Source of the DNA: an uncultured Clostridia bacterium
GTDB lineage: Bacteria > Bacillota > Clostridia > Christensenellales > Aristaeellaceae
DNA: 50,049 nt
Assembly (NCBI GenBank): GCA_946413245.1
Contig: CAMKJS010000016.1
Coordinates: forward strand, 1 to 50,049
Direction of reading: 5' to 3'
Position numbers and translations under genes: made by a program. This document shows positions 7,588 to 16,063 of the stretch, one piece after another. Below the pieces are notes generated by a model, which searched no databases, was not told where the DNA came from, and saw only the letters and a program-made list of their open reading frames with translations. How positions within the stretch are numbered: position 1 is the stretch's first letter; every line of letters begins with the position of its first letter.

Positions 7588-10185
7588 TCACTTCGCCTCC
7601 GCCCAGTTCGCCCCCTGATGGACCTCCGCGACCAACGGCACCCGCAGGGTGATCACTTCCTCCATGGCCTGCCGCAGCAGCCCGGACACCTGCTGCGCCT
7701 CCTCCGGCGGGCACTCCAGCAGAAGCTCGTCGTGCACCTGGAGAATCAGGCGGCTCCGCAACCCGTTGTCCCGCAGCGCCTGATCCACCCGCACCATGGC
7801 CAGCTTGATGATATCCGCGGCCGTCCCCTGCACCGGCGTATTCATGGCCGCCCGCTTTCCGAACTCCCGGATCGGAGCCTTGGGGGACTGCAGCTCCGGC
7901 AGATACCGCCGCCGGCCCATCAGGGTCAGGGCATAGCCCCGCCGCGCGCCTTCAGAAGCGCTTTCATCCATGAAACGCTTCACTCCCGGGTATTTTTCGA
8001 AGTACCGGGCAATGAACTCCCCGGCCTCCCTCCGGCTCACCCCGGTATTCCGGCTCAGGCCGAAACCGCTGATTCCGTATATCAGGCCGAAGTTCACCGC
8101 CTTGGCCCGGCTGCGCAGTTCAGGCGTAACCCATTCCGGCGGCACGTCGAAGATTTCGCTGGCGGTCCGGGCGTGTATATCCTCCCCGTTCCGGAAAGCG
8201 TCCACCATCGCCGCGTCCCCTGAAAAATGCGCCATCAGCCGCAGCTCAATCTGGCTGTAGTCCGCGTCCAGCAGCACCCATCCCTCCCGGGGCAGGAAAG
8301 CCTGCCGGATTTCTTTTCCTTCCTCGGTGCGAACCGGAATATTCTGCAGGTTCGGCTCCGAGGAGGAGATTCTGCCGGTGGCCGTAGCCGTCTGGTCGAA
8401 GGTGGAGTGTACCCGGCTGTTCCTGTCCAGCAGCGGCAGCAGTCCTTCCACATACGTACCGTTCAGCTTCGTCAGCTGGCGGTAGCGCAGCAGGGGTTCG
8501 ATCACGTCCGGAGCTTCCCACCGGAGATTTTCCAGCACCTCCGCGGAGGTGGAATAACCGCGGCTGGTCTTTTTCCCGTGGGGCAGCTTCAGTTCATCGA
8601 AGAGCACCTCCCCCAGCTGCTGGGGGCTGTTCAGGTTAAAGGATCTCCCCCCGCAGGCCTCGATCACCTTTTTCCGGGTTTCCTCGATCTCCGCGGTATA
8701 CTTTTTCCCCAGTTCCCGGAGGAACACGGCGTCCACGGCAAAGCCTTCCTTTTCCATCCGGAACAGCACCGCGCTCAGCGGAAGCTCCACCTCCCGCATC
8801 AGGGTCATCATCCCGTCCCTCTCCACCTGCTCCCGCTGCCGGCAGGCCAGGGAGCAGAGGGCGGACGCGTCCTCTTCCGCGTCGGGAAACAGGTTTTTCA
8901 GCCGGTAGCTTTTCTCCTGCGGATTCAGCAGATAACCCCCCAGCATCGTATCCCAGCCGAAGCCCTCCGGCAGCGGCAGCCCGTACCGGCTGAGCGTATG
9001 CAGCCATTTCTTTCCGTCGTGCACCACAGCGGTTCCGCCGGCCAGCGCCGGCGCTATCACTTCCAGCACCTCTTCCGGCGCAAGCCCCGGCGTCAGCAGA
9101 TCCCCGCCCAGGGCCGCCTGCGCCCGACGGCCGTTTTCCCGGGCCAGGGTGATTTTCATTTCATCCATGAACAGGCACAGCGGACCGCCCTCCTCCGGAT
9201 TCTCTGTTTCCCGCCGGATCCATTCCCTGATCTGGTCCGGCGTTTCCAGGTTTTCCCACGGTTCGAAGGACAGACTCTTCAGGACCCCCTGCTCTTCCGC
9301 TCCCGGCAGGGCCTCTCCGTTTCCGGCGCCTTCCCCGCTTTCGATGCGGCGGATAATGCTGTTCAGCTTCAGCTTTTTCAGGGCGGGAATCCCCTGCTTC
9401 AGATCCGGCAGGGAGCAGGCGTTCAGGCTGAATTCCACCGGCGCGTCCCGCCGGATGGTCGCCAGCTGCTTGCAGAACCGGGCCTGATCTGCCCAGACGG
9501 TCAGCTTCTCTCCCAGCTTTCCTTTCACGTTACCGGCATTTTCCAGCACCTTTTCCAGGGTTCCGTATTCCTGCAGCAGCCTGACCGCGGTTTTGTCCCC
9601 CACCCCCGGAATCCCGGGAATATTGTCGCTGGAATCCCCGGCAAGGCCCTTCCAGTCCGTCACCTGCTCCGGGGTGAAACCGTATTCCTCATATACCTTC
9701 GAAGGTGTAAACCGGATGGTTTCGGAGATACCCTTCCGGGTAAACATCAGCTCCGTGCCGCCGCCCACCAGCTGCAGCGCGTCCCTGTCCCCGGTCAGCA
9801 GCAGCGGGGCGGCGCCGGCCTCCTGCCCCATCAGCGACAGGGTTCCGAGCAGATCGTCCGCCTCCCAGCCCTGCAGGGAATACCGGCGGATACCCATGTC
9901 GTCCAGCAGAGAAAGAATCGTGCCGAACTGCTGCCGCAGCTCCGGGGGCGTTTCCGCCCGGCCGGCCTTGTAATCCGCGTAAATCGTATGGCGGAAGGTG
10001 GGACCGTGCTCGTCGAAACAGACCGCCAGGTACTGCACGTTTTCTTCTTTGATCACTTTCAGCAGCATGCTCAGAAAACCGTATACCGCGTTGGTATAGG
10101 TTCCGTCCGCATCCATCAGGGGAAGGGCGTGAAACGCCCGGTGCATCAGGCTGTTCCCGTCCACCAGCAGAAATACTTCTTTCAT
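7588..10185 (-). CDS. polA: DNA polymerase I
   Basis: An 865-residue repair and Okazaki-fragment polymerase. Domains in order: 5'-3' exonuclease (about 1-290; VDGNSLMHRAFHALP, GWEADDLLGTLS, GVGDKTAVRLL), a 3'-5' exonuclease-like domain, then the polymerase with motif A DADYSQIELRLMAHFSGD, motif B RAKAVNFGLIYGISGFG and motif C QVHDELLLE. The proofreading domain has LCLFMDEMKI where active enzymes have a D-x-E motif, so proofreading is probably lost, as in many Bacillota PolI. I chose ATG 10185 (MKEVFLLV) because GAGGAA precedes it by 6 nt. A GTG at 10218 would add 11 residues without a ribosome site. Divergent from rimO. Confidence 0.95.
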   Translation of the reverse strand: MKEVFLLVDGNSLMHRAFHALPLMDADGTYTNAVYGFLSMLLKVIKEENVQYLAVCFDEHGPTFRHTIYADYKAGRAETPPELRQQFGTILSLLDDMGIRRYSLQGWEADDLLGTLSLMGQEAGAAPLLLTGDRDALQLVGGGTELMFTRKGISETIRFTPSKVYEEYGFTPEQVTDWKGLAGDSSDNIPGIPGVGDKTAVRLLQEYGTLEKVLENAGNVKGKLGEKLTVWADQARFCKQLATIRRDAPVEFSLNACSLPDLKQGIPALKKLKLNSIIRRIESGEGAGNGEALPGAEEQGVLKSLSFEPWENLETPDQIREWIRRETENPEEGGPLCLFMDEMKITLARENGRRAQAALGGDLLTPGLAPEEVLEVIAPALAGGTAVVHDGKKWLHTLSRYGLPLPEGFGWDTMLGGYLLNPQEKSYRLKNLFPDAEEDASALCSLACRQREQVERDGMMTLMREVELPLSAVLFRMEKEGFAVDAVFLRELGKKYTAEIEETRKKVIEACGGRSFNLNSPQQLGEVLFDELKLPHGKKTSRGYSTSAEVLENLRWEAPDVIEPLLRYRQLTKLNGTYVEGLLPLLDRNSRVHSTFDQTATATGRISSSEPNLQNIPVRTEEGKEIRQAFLPREGWVLLDADYSQIELRLMAHFSGDAAMVDAFRNGEDIHARTASEIFDVPPEWVTPELRSRAKAVNFGLIYGISGFGLSRNTGVSRREAGEFIARYFEKYPGVKRFMDESASEGARRGYALTLMGRRRYLPELQSPKAPIREFGKRAAMNTPVQGTAADIIKLAMVRVDQALRDNGLRSRLILQVHDELLLECPPEEAQQVSGLLRQAMEEVITLRVPLVAEVHQGANWAEAK

Positions 10186-10259
10186 ATCCGTTTCCTCATC
10201 CGCTTTTTCATCGGTCACTGTTCCGGTAATTACCGGAAAGCACTGAAACGTCCGGCGTT

Positions 10260-10289
10260 ATTATATAGGAAATGCTCCTTTTTTGTCCA
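10260..10289 (-). promoter_or_regulatory. Promoter of polA
   Basis: Minus strand TGGACA, 18 nt, TATAAT. An overlapping reading is TTGGAC-17-TATATA. Transcription would start near 10253, about 68 nt before the polA ATG. Confidence 0.6.
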
Positions 10290-10293
10290 ATTC

Positions 10294-10322
10294 TTTTCAA
10301 AATACCGGAAACATGATATACT
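10294..10322 (+). promoter_or_regulatory. Possible promoter of rimO-pgsA
   Basis: TTTTCA, 17 nt, TATACT. A start near 10329 would place the two-hairpin repeat element (10320-10402) inside the 5' leader of rimO. The -35 matches four of six consensus bases. Confidence 0.5.
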
Positions 10323-10402
10323 ACATCCCGGATTTGGTTTCCGGATTCATTCATTTCAGCAGCGAATACGCAGGATTGCCTGATTTGCCTCCGGTAAATC
10401 AA
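10320..10402 (+). repeat. Two-hairpin repeat element, copy A (upstream of rimO)
   Basis: This shares the blocks atttggtttccggattc and gatttgcct-cgg-aaatcaat, in the same order, with copy B at 40423-40505. Hairpin 1 is 10330-10337 with 10341-10348 (loop TTT). Hairpin 2 is GATTTGCC (10382-10389) with GGTAAATC (10393-10400). The hairpins are 33 nt apart here and 32 nt apart in copy B. Both copies lie in front of plus-strand genes. It may be a dispersed repeat or a cis-acting RNA. Confidence 0.7.
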
Positions 10403-10458
10403 TTGGATCACGAAACTGTTCAGCGGAAATCGATCCGGAAAGAGAAGGGTTGGCGGTT

Positions 10459-11778
10459 ATGTCCTATTCTGTCGGCGTCATCTCCCTGGGCTGCAACAAA
10501 AACCGGGTGGATACCGAATCCGCCCTGGGTTTGCTGCGGGATCACGGATACCGTTTCACGGACCGTCCGGAAGAGGCGGACATCCTGCTGGTCAACACCT
10601 GCGGGTTTATCGAGTCCGCCCGGGAGGAATCCATCGATACGATCTGTGAAATGGCTTTGTACAAACAGGCCGGCAGCTGCAAGCTACTGGTGGTTACCGG
10701 CTGTCTCGCCCAGCGGTATGAAAAGGAGCTCCTGCGGGAAATCCCGGAAATCGACCTGCTGATGGGCGTCAATCAGTACGCGCACCTGGCGGAAGCCATC
10801 GATCGGGCCATGCAGGGAACCCGTATGAGTCTCTGCCGGGACGACTACGGATATTTTGAACAGTCCCGGATGCTGACCACTCCTTTTTACTCGGCCTATG
10901 TACGCATCGGGGAAGGATGCTCCAACCGGTGCACCTTCTGTGCCATTCCCCTGATCCGCGGCCCCTACCGGAGCCGGAAGGAGGACGCAATTCTCCGGGA
11001 AACCGCGTCCCTGACCGCCGCAGGGGTGCGGGAAGTGATTTTCGTGGCCCAGGATACCACCCGGTACGGTACGGACAAGGGCGGTCCTTCCGCTTTGCCC
11101 GTACTGATGAAAAAAGCGGCGGCGATTGAAGGCGTGGAATGGCTGCGGACGCTGTACTGCTACCCGGATGAGACAAGCGAGGAGCTGCTGGATCTGCTGG
11201 CGGACACCCCCGGCGTCTGTTCCTATCTGGATATTCCCGTGCAGCATATCAACGCGGACATTCTGCGCCGCATGCACCGCCGGGGTACGCGGGAGGATAT
11301 TCTGCGCTGTGTCCGGGGCGCGCGGGAGCGGGGTCTTACCCTGCGCACCAGCCTGATTGTCGGCTTCCCGGGTGAAACCGAAGATCAGTTCCGGGAGCTG
11401 CTGGATTTTGTGGAAGAAACAGAATTTGACCGGCTCGGTGCTTTCATGTATTCTCCGGAAGAGGATACGCCCGCGGCCAGGATGCCCGATCAGATTCCGG
11501 AATCGGTCAAACAGGAACGGTATGACCGGCTGATGACCCTCCAGCAGCGGATTTCTCTGAAGCGGAATCAGGCAAGAGTCGGTCAGATTGAGAAGGTGCT
11601 GATCACAGACGTTCATCCGGACGGGAAAACCTGTCTCGGCCGCAGTGAGCGGGAAGCACCGGAAACCGACGGTGAAATATTGATTGACTGCGGAGCGCTG
11701 AAACCGGAAACCGGCCGCTTTATCCCGGTCCGCATTACCGGCGCGCATCCGTATGATCTGATGGGGGAAGCCTTATGA
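10459..11778 (+). CDS. rimO: Ribosomal protein uS12 methylthiotransferase RimO
   Basis: A 439-residue radical-SAM enzyme that methylthiolates the conserved Asp of ribosomal protein uS12. The N-terminal UPF0004 domain provides auxiliary-cluster cysteines Cys12, Cys48 and Cys82 (SLGCNKNRVD, NTCGFI, GCLAQ). The radical-SAM motif is Cys154-x3-Cys158-x2-Cys161 (GEGCSNRCTFCAIP). A C-terminal TRAM domain follows (about 375-437). SLGCNKNRVD and IRGPYRSR favour RimO over MiaB. I chose ATG 10459 because GAAGGG lies 9 nt upstream; a TTG at 10450 is too close. It overlaps pgsA by 4 nt. Confidence 0.93.
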   Translation: MSYSVGVISLGCNKNRVDTESALGLLRDHGYRFTDRPEEADILLVNTCGFIESAREESIDTICEMALYKQAGSCKLLVVTGCLAQRYEKELLREIPEIDLLMGVNQYAHLAEAIDRAMQGTRMSLCRDDYGYFEQSRMLTTPFYSAYVRIGEGCSNRCTFCAIPLIRGPYRSRKEDAILRETASLTAAGVREVIFVAQDTTRYGTDKGGPSALPVLMKKAAAIEGVEWLRTLYCYPDETSEELLDLLADTPGVCSYLDIPVQHINADILRRMHRRGTREDILRCVRGARERGLTLRTSLIVGFPGETEDQFRELLDFVEETEFDRLGAFMYSPEEDTPAARMPDQIPESVKQERYDRLMTLQQRISLKRNQARVGQIEKVLITDVHPDGKTCLGRSEREAPETDGEILIDCGALKPETGRFIPVRITGAHPYDLMGEAL

Positions 11779-12314
11779 ATCTGCCGAATAAACTGAGTAT
11801 TCTCCGGGTATGCTGCATTCCGGTCATAGTGGGCCTTCTTTACGGCTCTGCTCCCTGGTGCCGCTGGACTGCCCTGGCCGTGTTCTGCCTTGCCTCCTTC
11901 ACCGACTATCTGGACGGGTATTTAGCCCGGAAGCATCATCTGATCACGGATTTCGGAAAGTTCATCGATCCTGTGGCGGACAAACTGCTGGTACTTTCCA
12001 CCATGATCATGCTGATCCATCGGGGACTGCTTCCTGCCTGGCTGGTCGTGCTGATTATCTCACGGGAACTCAGTGTGGACGGACTTCGCATGATCGCTGT
12101 CACAAAGGGAAAAGTAATCGCCGCCGGCATGGCCGGCAAAATCAAAACGGTCAGCCAGATGATTCTGATTATTTTTCTCCTGGCTTTCGATCTCCCCGCG
12201 TTTACCCACTGGGTCAGCGCCGTTCTCGCCGTGTGGGTTGCGGTGATCACGCTGTACAGCGGCGTGGAATACTTCCGGAAGAATCTGGACGTAATCAGAA
12301 TCAGGCAATCATAA
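11775..12314 (+). CDS. pgsA: CDP-diacylglycerol--glycerol-3-phosphate 3-phosphatidyltransferase
   Basis: A 179-residue membrane enzyme that makes phosphatidylglycerol phosphate, the committed step to phosphatidylglycerol. The full CDP-alcohol phosphotransferase signature is present: Asp44-x2-Asp47-Gly48-x2-Ala51-Arg52-x8-Gly61-x3-Asp65-x3-Asp69 (DYLDGYLAR, DFGKFIDPVAD). There are four to six hydrophobic segments. It is translationally coupled to rimO by an ATGA overlap. rimO-pgsA pairs are common in Clostridia, but here the pair sits immediately upstream of dnaN, where dnaA would normally be. Confidence 0.93.
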   Translation: MNLPNKLSILRVCCIPVIVGLLYGSAPWCRWTALAVFCLASFTDYLDGYLARKHHLITDFGKFIDPVADKLLVLSTMIMLIHRGLLPAWLVVLIISRELSVDGLRMIAVTKGKVIAAGMAGKIKTVSQMILIIFLLAFDLPAFTHWVSAVLAVWVAVITLYSGVEYFRKNLDVIRIRQS

Positions 12315-12744
12315 ACCATGGGTGCTGTTTCTTCCACATGCGCGCAATTCACAGGATGTGAATTTCCTGCGTTCAGTGGAAAACCTGTCCGCTTTTTCTC
12401 CGAATCAATCTGTTTTCCGGCAGAAAAACGGTCAAAAAAATGTATCCCGGTTCTTTTTTCGGGCGAAAGAAGGAATGAAAGAAGGAATCCCTTTCCCGCG
12501 GATGGAATAATAAAGGGATAGATTGTTGATAACTCCCGATGTTTACACAATCTTTTGCACAATCCGGAATCCATGTATTTCCGGCGCCACGCGGGTTTTC
12601 CACCGTTTTCACAGCTTCTATGATGACTACGAGGAAAGATATATACTGTTATATCCTTCTTCCGGTTCCGTTTTTCAGACGCAGGCAAAAGAGAAAAGCA
12701 GAGAAAACCAGAAACGAAATACTGAAACGAAAGAAGTTGAATCC
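12315..12744. other. 430-nt intergenic region upstream of dnaN
   Basis: No convincing gene. It is richer in A+T than its surroundings. It contains TGTTGATAA at 12524-12532, one mismatch from the DnaA box TGTGGATAA, and imperfect -10-like sequences (TATGAT near 12617, TATACT near 12643) that could drive dnaN. An open frame extends dnaN upstream to 12523 but lacks DnaN homology. No dnaA fragment could be recognised. Confidence 0.6.
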
Positions 12745-13860
12745 ATGATCTTTACGATGAACTCTCAGGACCTTCTGGAAGGACTCAATACCGTTACCCG
12801 GGCGCTCGCGCCGCGGGCTGCCAAGCAAATTCTGGAAGGAGTGCTGATTTCTGCTGCGGACAGCCGGGTGCAGCTTACCTGCTCGGACGGATCCATTACG
12901 ATCGAGTATACAAACGCTGCCATGATCGAGGAAGAAGGGCAGGCTGTTTTCCCGGGGCGCCTGTTTAACGAGCTGATTCGTAAAATGCCTGTCGGCGACG
13001 TGCATATTTCCGTTACGGATCACCGGTCCGCGCTGATCCGCTGCATGAAAAACAGGAGTTCCCTGGCCATCATGAACGCGGCGGAATATCCGGAGGTGAC
13101 AGGGCTGAAGGAAGGCACGGTCATCAAAATCCCTCAGAACCGGCTGAAGGAAATGATTTCCCATGTCAGCTTCGCGGTAGCTACGGATGAGAGCCGTCAG
13201 ATTCTGACCGGGAGTCTGCTGGAGGTCAGCCGTCAGGAAGCCCGCCTTGTGGCGCTGGACGGATTCCGCCTCTCCATGCAGAAAGTATTTCAGCCTTTCG
13301 ATCTTCCGGAAGGCCAGGATATCATCAAGGCGATTATCCCCGGCAAGGTGCTGAACGAACTGGCGCGCATTCTGCCGGATGACGAAGCTTTCTGCACCAT
13401 GCTGATCGATAAGGGAAGGATGCAGTGGAATTTCGGAAATATTCAGATTTTCTCTTCCCTGCTGGCCGGAGAATATATTGATTACCGCCGTATTCTGCCC
13501 ACTGAATTCCGCACGGAAGCAAAAGCGGACCGTCTGTCGGTGCAGAACGCAATCGACCGGGCGAGCCTGATGGCACGGGAGGGAAAGAACAATCTGATTA
13601 AAATGAGCTTCCAGCCGGACGTGCTGCGGATTTCCTCCAATGCCGAACTGGGAAACGTGGAAGAGGAAATGGAAGCTTCGCTGATAGGAGATCCGATTGA
13701 CATCGCTTTCAACGCGCGATATATCGCGGATATCATCCGGAACGTCACGGAAGACGACCTGTGCATGAAGTTCAACACCAATGTCAGCCCCTGTGTCGTT
13801 ACTCCGCAGAACGGAGACGAATATCTGTATCTGATTCTGCCGGTCCGGGTGTTCCAGTAA
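12745..13860 (+). CDS. dnaN: DNA polymerase III beta subunit (sliding clamp)
   Basis: A 371-residue sliding clamp that tethers the replicative polymerase. The N-terminal MIFTMNSQDLLEGLNTVTRAL, then VLISAADSRVQLTCSDGSITIEY, NAAEYPEV in the second domain and the C-terminal YLYLILPVRVF are typical of DnaN. Length is as expected (365-380). I chose ATG 12745; AAGAAG upstream is only a weak ribosome site. recF follows after 20 nt. The S4-domain gene usually found between dnaN and recF in Bacillota is absent, and dnaA is not upstream. Confidence 0.95.
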   Translation: MIFTMNSQDLLEGLNTVTRALAPRAAKQILEGVLISAADSRVQLTCSDGSITIEYTNAAMIEEEGQAVFPGRLFNELIRKMPVGDVHISVTDHRSALIRCMKNRSSLAIMNAAEYPEVTGLKEGTVIKIPQNRLKEMISHVSFAVATDESRQILTGSLLEVSRQEARLVALDGFRLSMQKVFQPFDLPEGQDIIKAIIPGKVLNELARILPDDEAFCTMLIDKGRMQWNFGNIQIFSSLLAGEYIDYRRILPTEFRTEAKADRLSVQNAIDRASLMAREGKNNLIKMSFQPDVLRISSNAELGNVEEEMEASLIGDPIDIAFNARYIADIIRNVTEDDLCMKFNTNVSPCVVTPQNGDEYLYLILPVRVFQ

Positions 13861-13880
13861 CTGGGCGTTTTCAGCTAACC

Positions 13881-15065
13881 ATGAAGATTGAAAAGATCAG
13901 GTTATCCCATTTCCGGAATTATTCGGAATTGACGCTTTATCCCCATGAAAGCGTCAATCTTTTTTTCGGACCCAACGGCTCCGGGAAAACGAATCTCCTG
14001 GAAGCTGTTCATTACTGTGCTCTGGGAAAATCCCACCGGATCGCGTCAGACCAGAACGTCATTCAGAGCGGAGAAAAGGAAGCTTTGTGCCGCGTCACCG
14101 TCCGCGGAGAAAGCGGACGCCGGGAAATAGCGATCCGTTTATCCCGGGAGGAAGGGCAAAAAAAAACGATTCAGATCGATTCAAAAAAAATAGGTCGGTT
14201 TTCGGAACTGATGGGATGCCTGCAGTGCGTGATCTTTTCCCCGGAGGATCTCAGCCTGATCAAGGAAGGGCCGTCTCCGCGCCGGCGGTATCTGGATATG
14301 ATGATCAGCCAGGTAAACCGGTCTTATTTCATTGCGCTTCAGCAGTACAGAGCGGGTATGGAGCAGCGGAACGCCATTCTGAAAACGCTGCATCAGAATC
14401 CGGCCGCGGACAGGCGCATGCTGGAGGATTTTGAGAACGCCATGGCGCAGAACGCGGAAATCATCATCAGCGAAAGACTGAAAGTCGTTTCTCTGCTCTC
14501 CGGCCTGGCCCGGGATACCTATCAGGGTATTTCAGGGCGGGAGGAAGAATTGTTTCAGATGTCCTATCACTGTTCCCTGAAGGAAACGGAGGGGACTGCC
14601 GTCCATATGCGGGAACAGCTTCGGGAAAACCGGGAGGAGGATATTCGCCTGGGAATCACTTCAGTTGGGCCGCACCGGGACGATCTGCAGCTGACGCTGA
14701 ACAGAAAAAATATGAAACTGTTCGCGAGCCAGGGGCAGATCCGCACAGCGGCGCTGAGCCTGAAGCTGGCGCAGATGAAAGCGCTGAAGCATATGGGCGG
14801 GGAAAGCCCGGTGCTGCTGCTGGACGACGTCATGAGCGAACTGGACCGTACGCGCCGGACAAGGCTTCTGTCTGAAATCGATGCCTTTCAGACCTTTATT
14901 ACCTGTACCGACCGGAGTGATCTGGAGGACGACCGGAGTCATCGGGAATACGCGGTGTCAGCGAAGGAAGGACTCGGATGCATGGAGCTGACGACCGAAG
15001 GGCGGGAGGAAGAAAAACTGCGCCTTGCCGAGCCGGATTTTTCGATGGAAACGGAGGGAGAATGA
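13881..15065 (+). CDS. recF: DNA replication and repair protein RecF
   Basis: A 394-residue SMC-like ATPase that loads RecA at gaps with RecO and RecR. It has Walker A GPNGSGKT at 30-37, the signature block FASQGQIRTAALSLKLAQ, and Walker B VLLLDDVMSELD followed by the D-loop. It is about 20 residues longer than typical RecF because of a charged C-terminal tail ending in TEGREEEKLRLAEPDFSMETEGE. The start ATG 13881 has no clear ribosome site, so translation is probably coupled to dnaN, which ends 20 nt upstream. A parS site lies just after the stop. Confidence 0.94.
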   Translation: MKIEKIRLSHFRNYSELTLYPHESVNLFFGPNGSGKTNLLEAVHYCALGKSHRIASDQNVIQSGEKEALCRVTVRGESGRREIAIRLSREEGQKKTIQIDSKKIGRFSELMGCLQCVIFSPEDLSLIKEGPSPRRRYLDMMISQVNRSYFIALQQYRAGMEQRNAILKTLHQNPAADRRMLEDFENAMAQNAEIIISERLKVVSLLSGLARDTYQGISGREEELFQMSYHCSLKETEGTAVHMREQLRENREEDIRLGITSVGPHRDDLQLTLNRKNMKLFASQGQIRTAALSLKLAQMKALKHMGGESPVLLLDDVMSELDRTRRTRLLSEIDAFQTFITCTDRSDLEDDRSHREYAVSAKEGLGCMELTTEGREEEKLRLAEPDFSMETEGE

Positions 15066-15077
15066 GCATAAGTGAAA

Positions 15078-15093
15078 TGTTTCACGTGAAACA
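15078..15093. other. parS: parS centromere site 2
   Basis: A second perfect TGTTTCACGTGAAACA. The symmetry continues three bases on each side, giving a 22-bp perfect palindrome at 15075-15096. It starts 13 nt after recF and about 7.9 kb from site 1. Two exact sites this close confirm an origin-proximal ParB-loading zone. Confidence 0.94.
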
Positions 15094-15279
15094 TTTATGG
15101 GCAGAAGGCGCCGCGGCAGGAGTTCCGCCGGCGAAAAAACCATCGTAGCGACGGAATCTTATCTGGATTGGGTGATGCCGGCTCTGCCAGACGCCGGACG
15201 GGGACAATCATCCACAAGTTGTCCACAGGGCGAAACCTGTTGAAAAATAAGGACTTTCGAGGCCAATCAACAAAAAGTT

Positions 15280-15834
15280 GTGGAAAAAGAGAAGGTTTTC
15301 AACAATCTGGAGAACTGGCTTGAATCACTGGCGGATATGCCTCCTGTGGAAGAACTGTGGACAAAAGAAGCTGTTTTCGGGGAAAACCGGACCCTGCGAA
15401 AAACCTCTGTGACCCGGATTATCCGGCACGCGGAAAATTCCCTGCCGGGGGGAAAACCGGAGGAGACGATGGACGACAAAAGGATTCCGGAGAGATTCCG
15501 GAGGGCCTTGCTCCGGTATGAAACGGAAGATCTGCCGGCCTTTATGAACGAGATTCCGGAGGAGATCACCGCCGCGCGCCGCGGCACGCTGACACACCGG
15601 TTCCTGTCCCTGATTCCCCTGGAACCTCTCCGGGAAAATCAGGAAGCGATTTCCCGCGTGATCCGGGAGGAAAAGGAACGCATGACGGCACGGGGCGTAT
15701 TTACGGAAGAAGAAGCGGGAGAAATCCGGGAAGAATGGATTGTGACGGGTCAGCCGGTCCGGGAACGGTGGTTTTATTCCATGTGCCTGGGCCGTGCATT
15801 CCCGGTGCCGGAATCCGGACAGATCCCGGAATGA
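15280..15834 (+). pseudogene. AddA-like fragment (linker before the nuclease domain only)
   Basis: A 184-residue open frame starting at GTG 15280 with no good ribosome site. KTSVTRIIRHAE, then ITAARRGTLTHRFLSLIPLEPL and ARGVFTEEEAGEI, match the part of the AddA helicase-nuclease subunit between the helicase and the nuclease core (family pattern TVTEL ... LTAAERGTAMH ... ILTEEQA). The frame stops before the Asp/Lys nuclease residues, and no helicase motifs precede it. It therefore looks like a degraded remnant of addA, or a short repurposed protein. It is embedded in the DnaA-box cluster, so some of its sequence may be kept for origin function. AddA identity is by pattern memory only. Confidence 0.55.
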
Positions 15835-15863
15835 ACGGTGCTTTTTCCGAAAAACCGAATCAA

Positions 15864-15901
15864 AAACCGCCCGCCGTTGTTTTTCAGCGGCGGGCGGTTT
15901 T
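15864..15901 (+). terminator. Strong terminator after the AddA-like fragment
   Basis: A 13-bp perfect stem (15864-15876 with 15888-15900; core CCGCCCGCCG/CGGCGGGCGG) with an 11-nt loop, A-run before and T-run after. It can work on both strands. It insulates the plus-strand dnaN-recF transcript from the DnaA-box region. Confidence 0.85.
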
Positions 15902-16063
15902 CCACAGCCTGAGAAGGGTTATCAGTCGGGCTTTGTGGAAAAGCAAAAGTCAGAAAGTGAGGAAAATCAACGAATTGAGGCTTGTTAGGAATCCTGTGGA
16001 TAATAACAGCTGAACTGTGGAAAACATGTTGATAACAGTGGAAATTCTTTCGGCAAAGCCTTT

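Larger units (their letters stand above)
15208..16035. other. oriC: Candidate replication origin: DnaA-box cluster
   Basis: There is one perfect box TGTGGATAA (15995-16003), plus single-mismatch boxes at 15208-15216, 15219-15227, 15279-15287, 15356-15364, 15898-15906, 15934-15942, 16016-16024 and 16027-16035. The densest group lies in the 15898-16035 intergenic stretch, which is relatively A+T-rich. dnaN, recF and two parS sites are adjacent. The boxes flank the AddA-like fragment on both sides. The exact unwinding element was not identified. The switch of gene direction between polA and rimO (about 10.3 kb) leaves the position of the true strand switch open. Confidence 0.6.

Noticed and set aside
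12523-12744. N-terminal extension of dnaN
   Set aside because: No DnaN homology upstream of 12745, and normal DnaN length is reached from 12745.
12315-12744. dnaA remnant upstream of dnaN
   Set aside because: No DnaA-like segment (Walker A GxxGxGKTH or domain IV helix) could be found in any frame.
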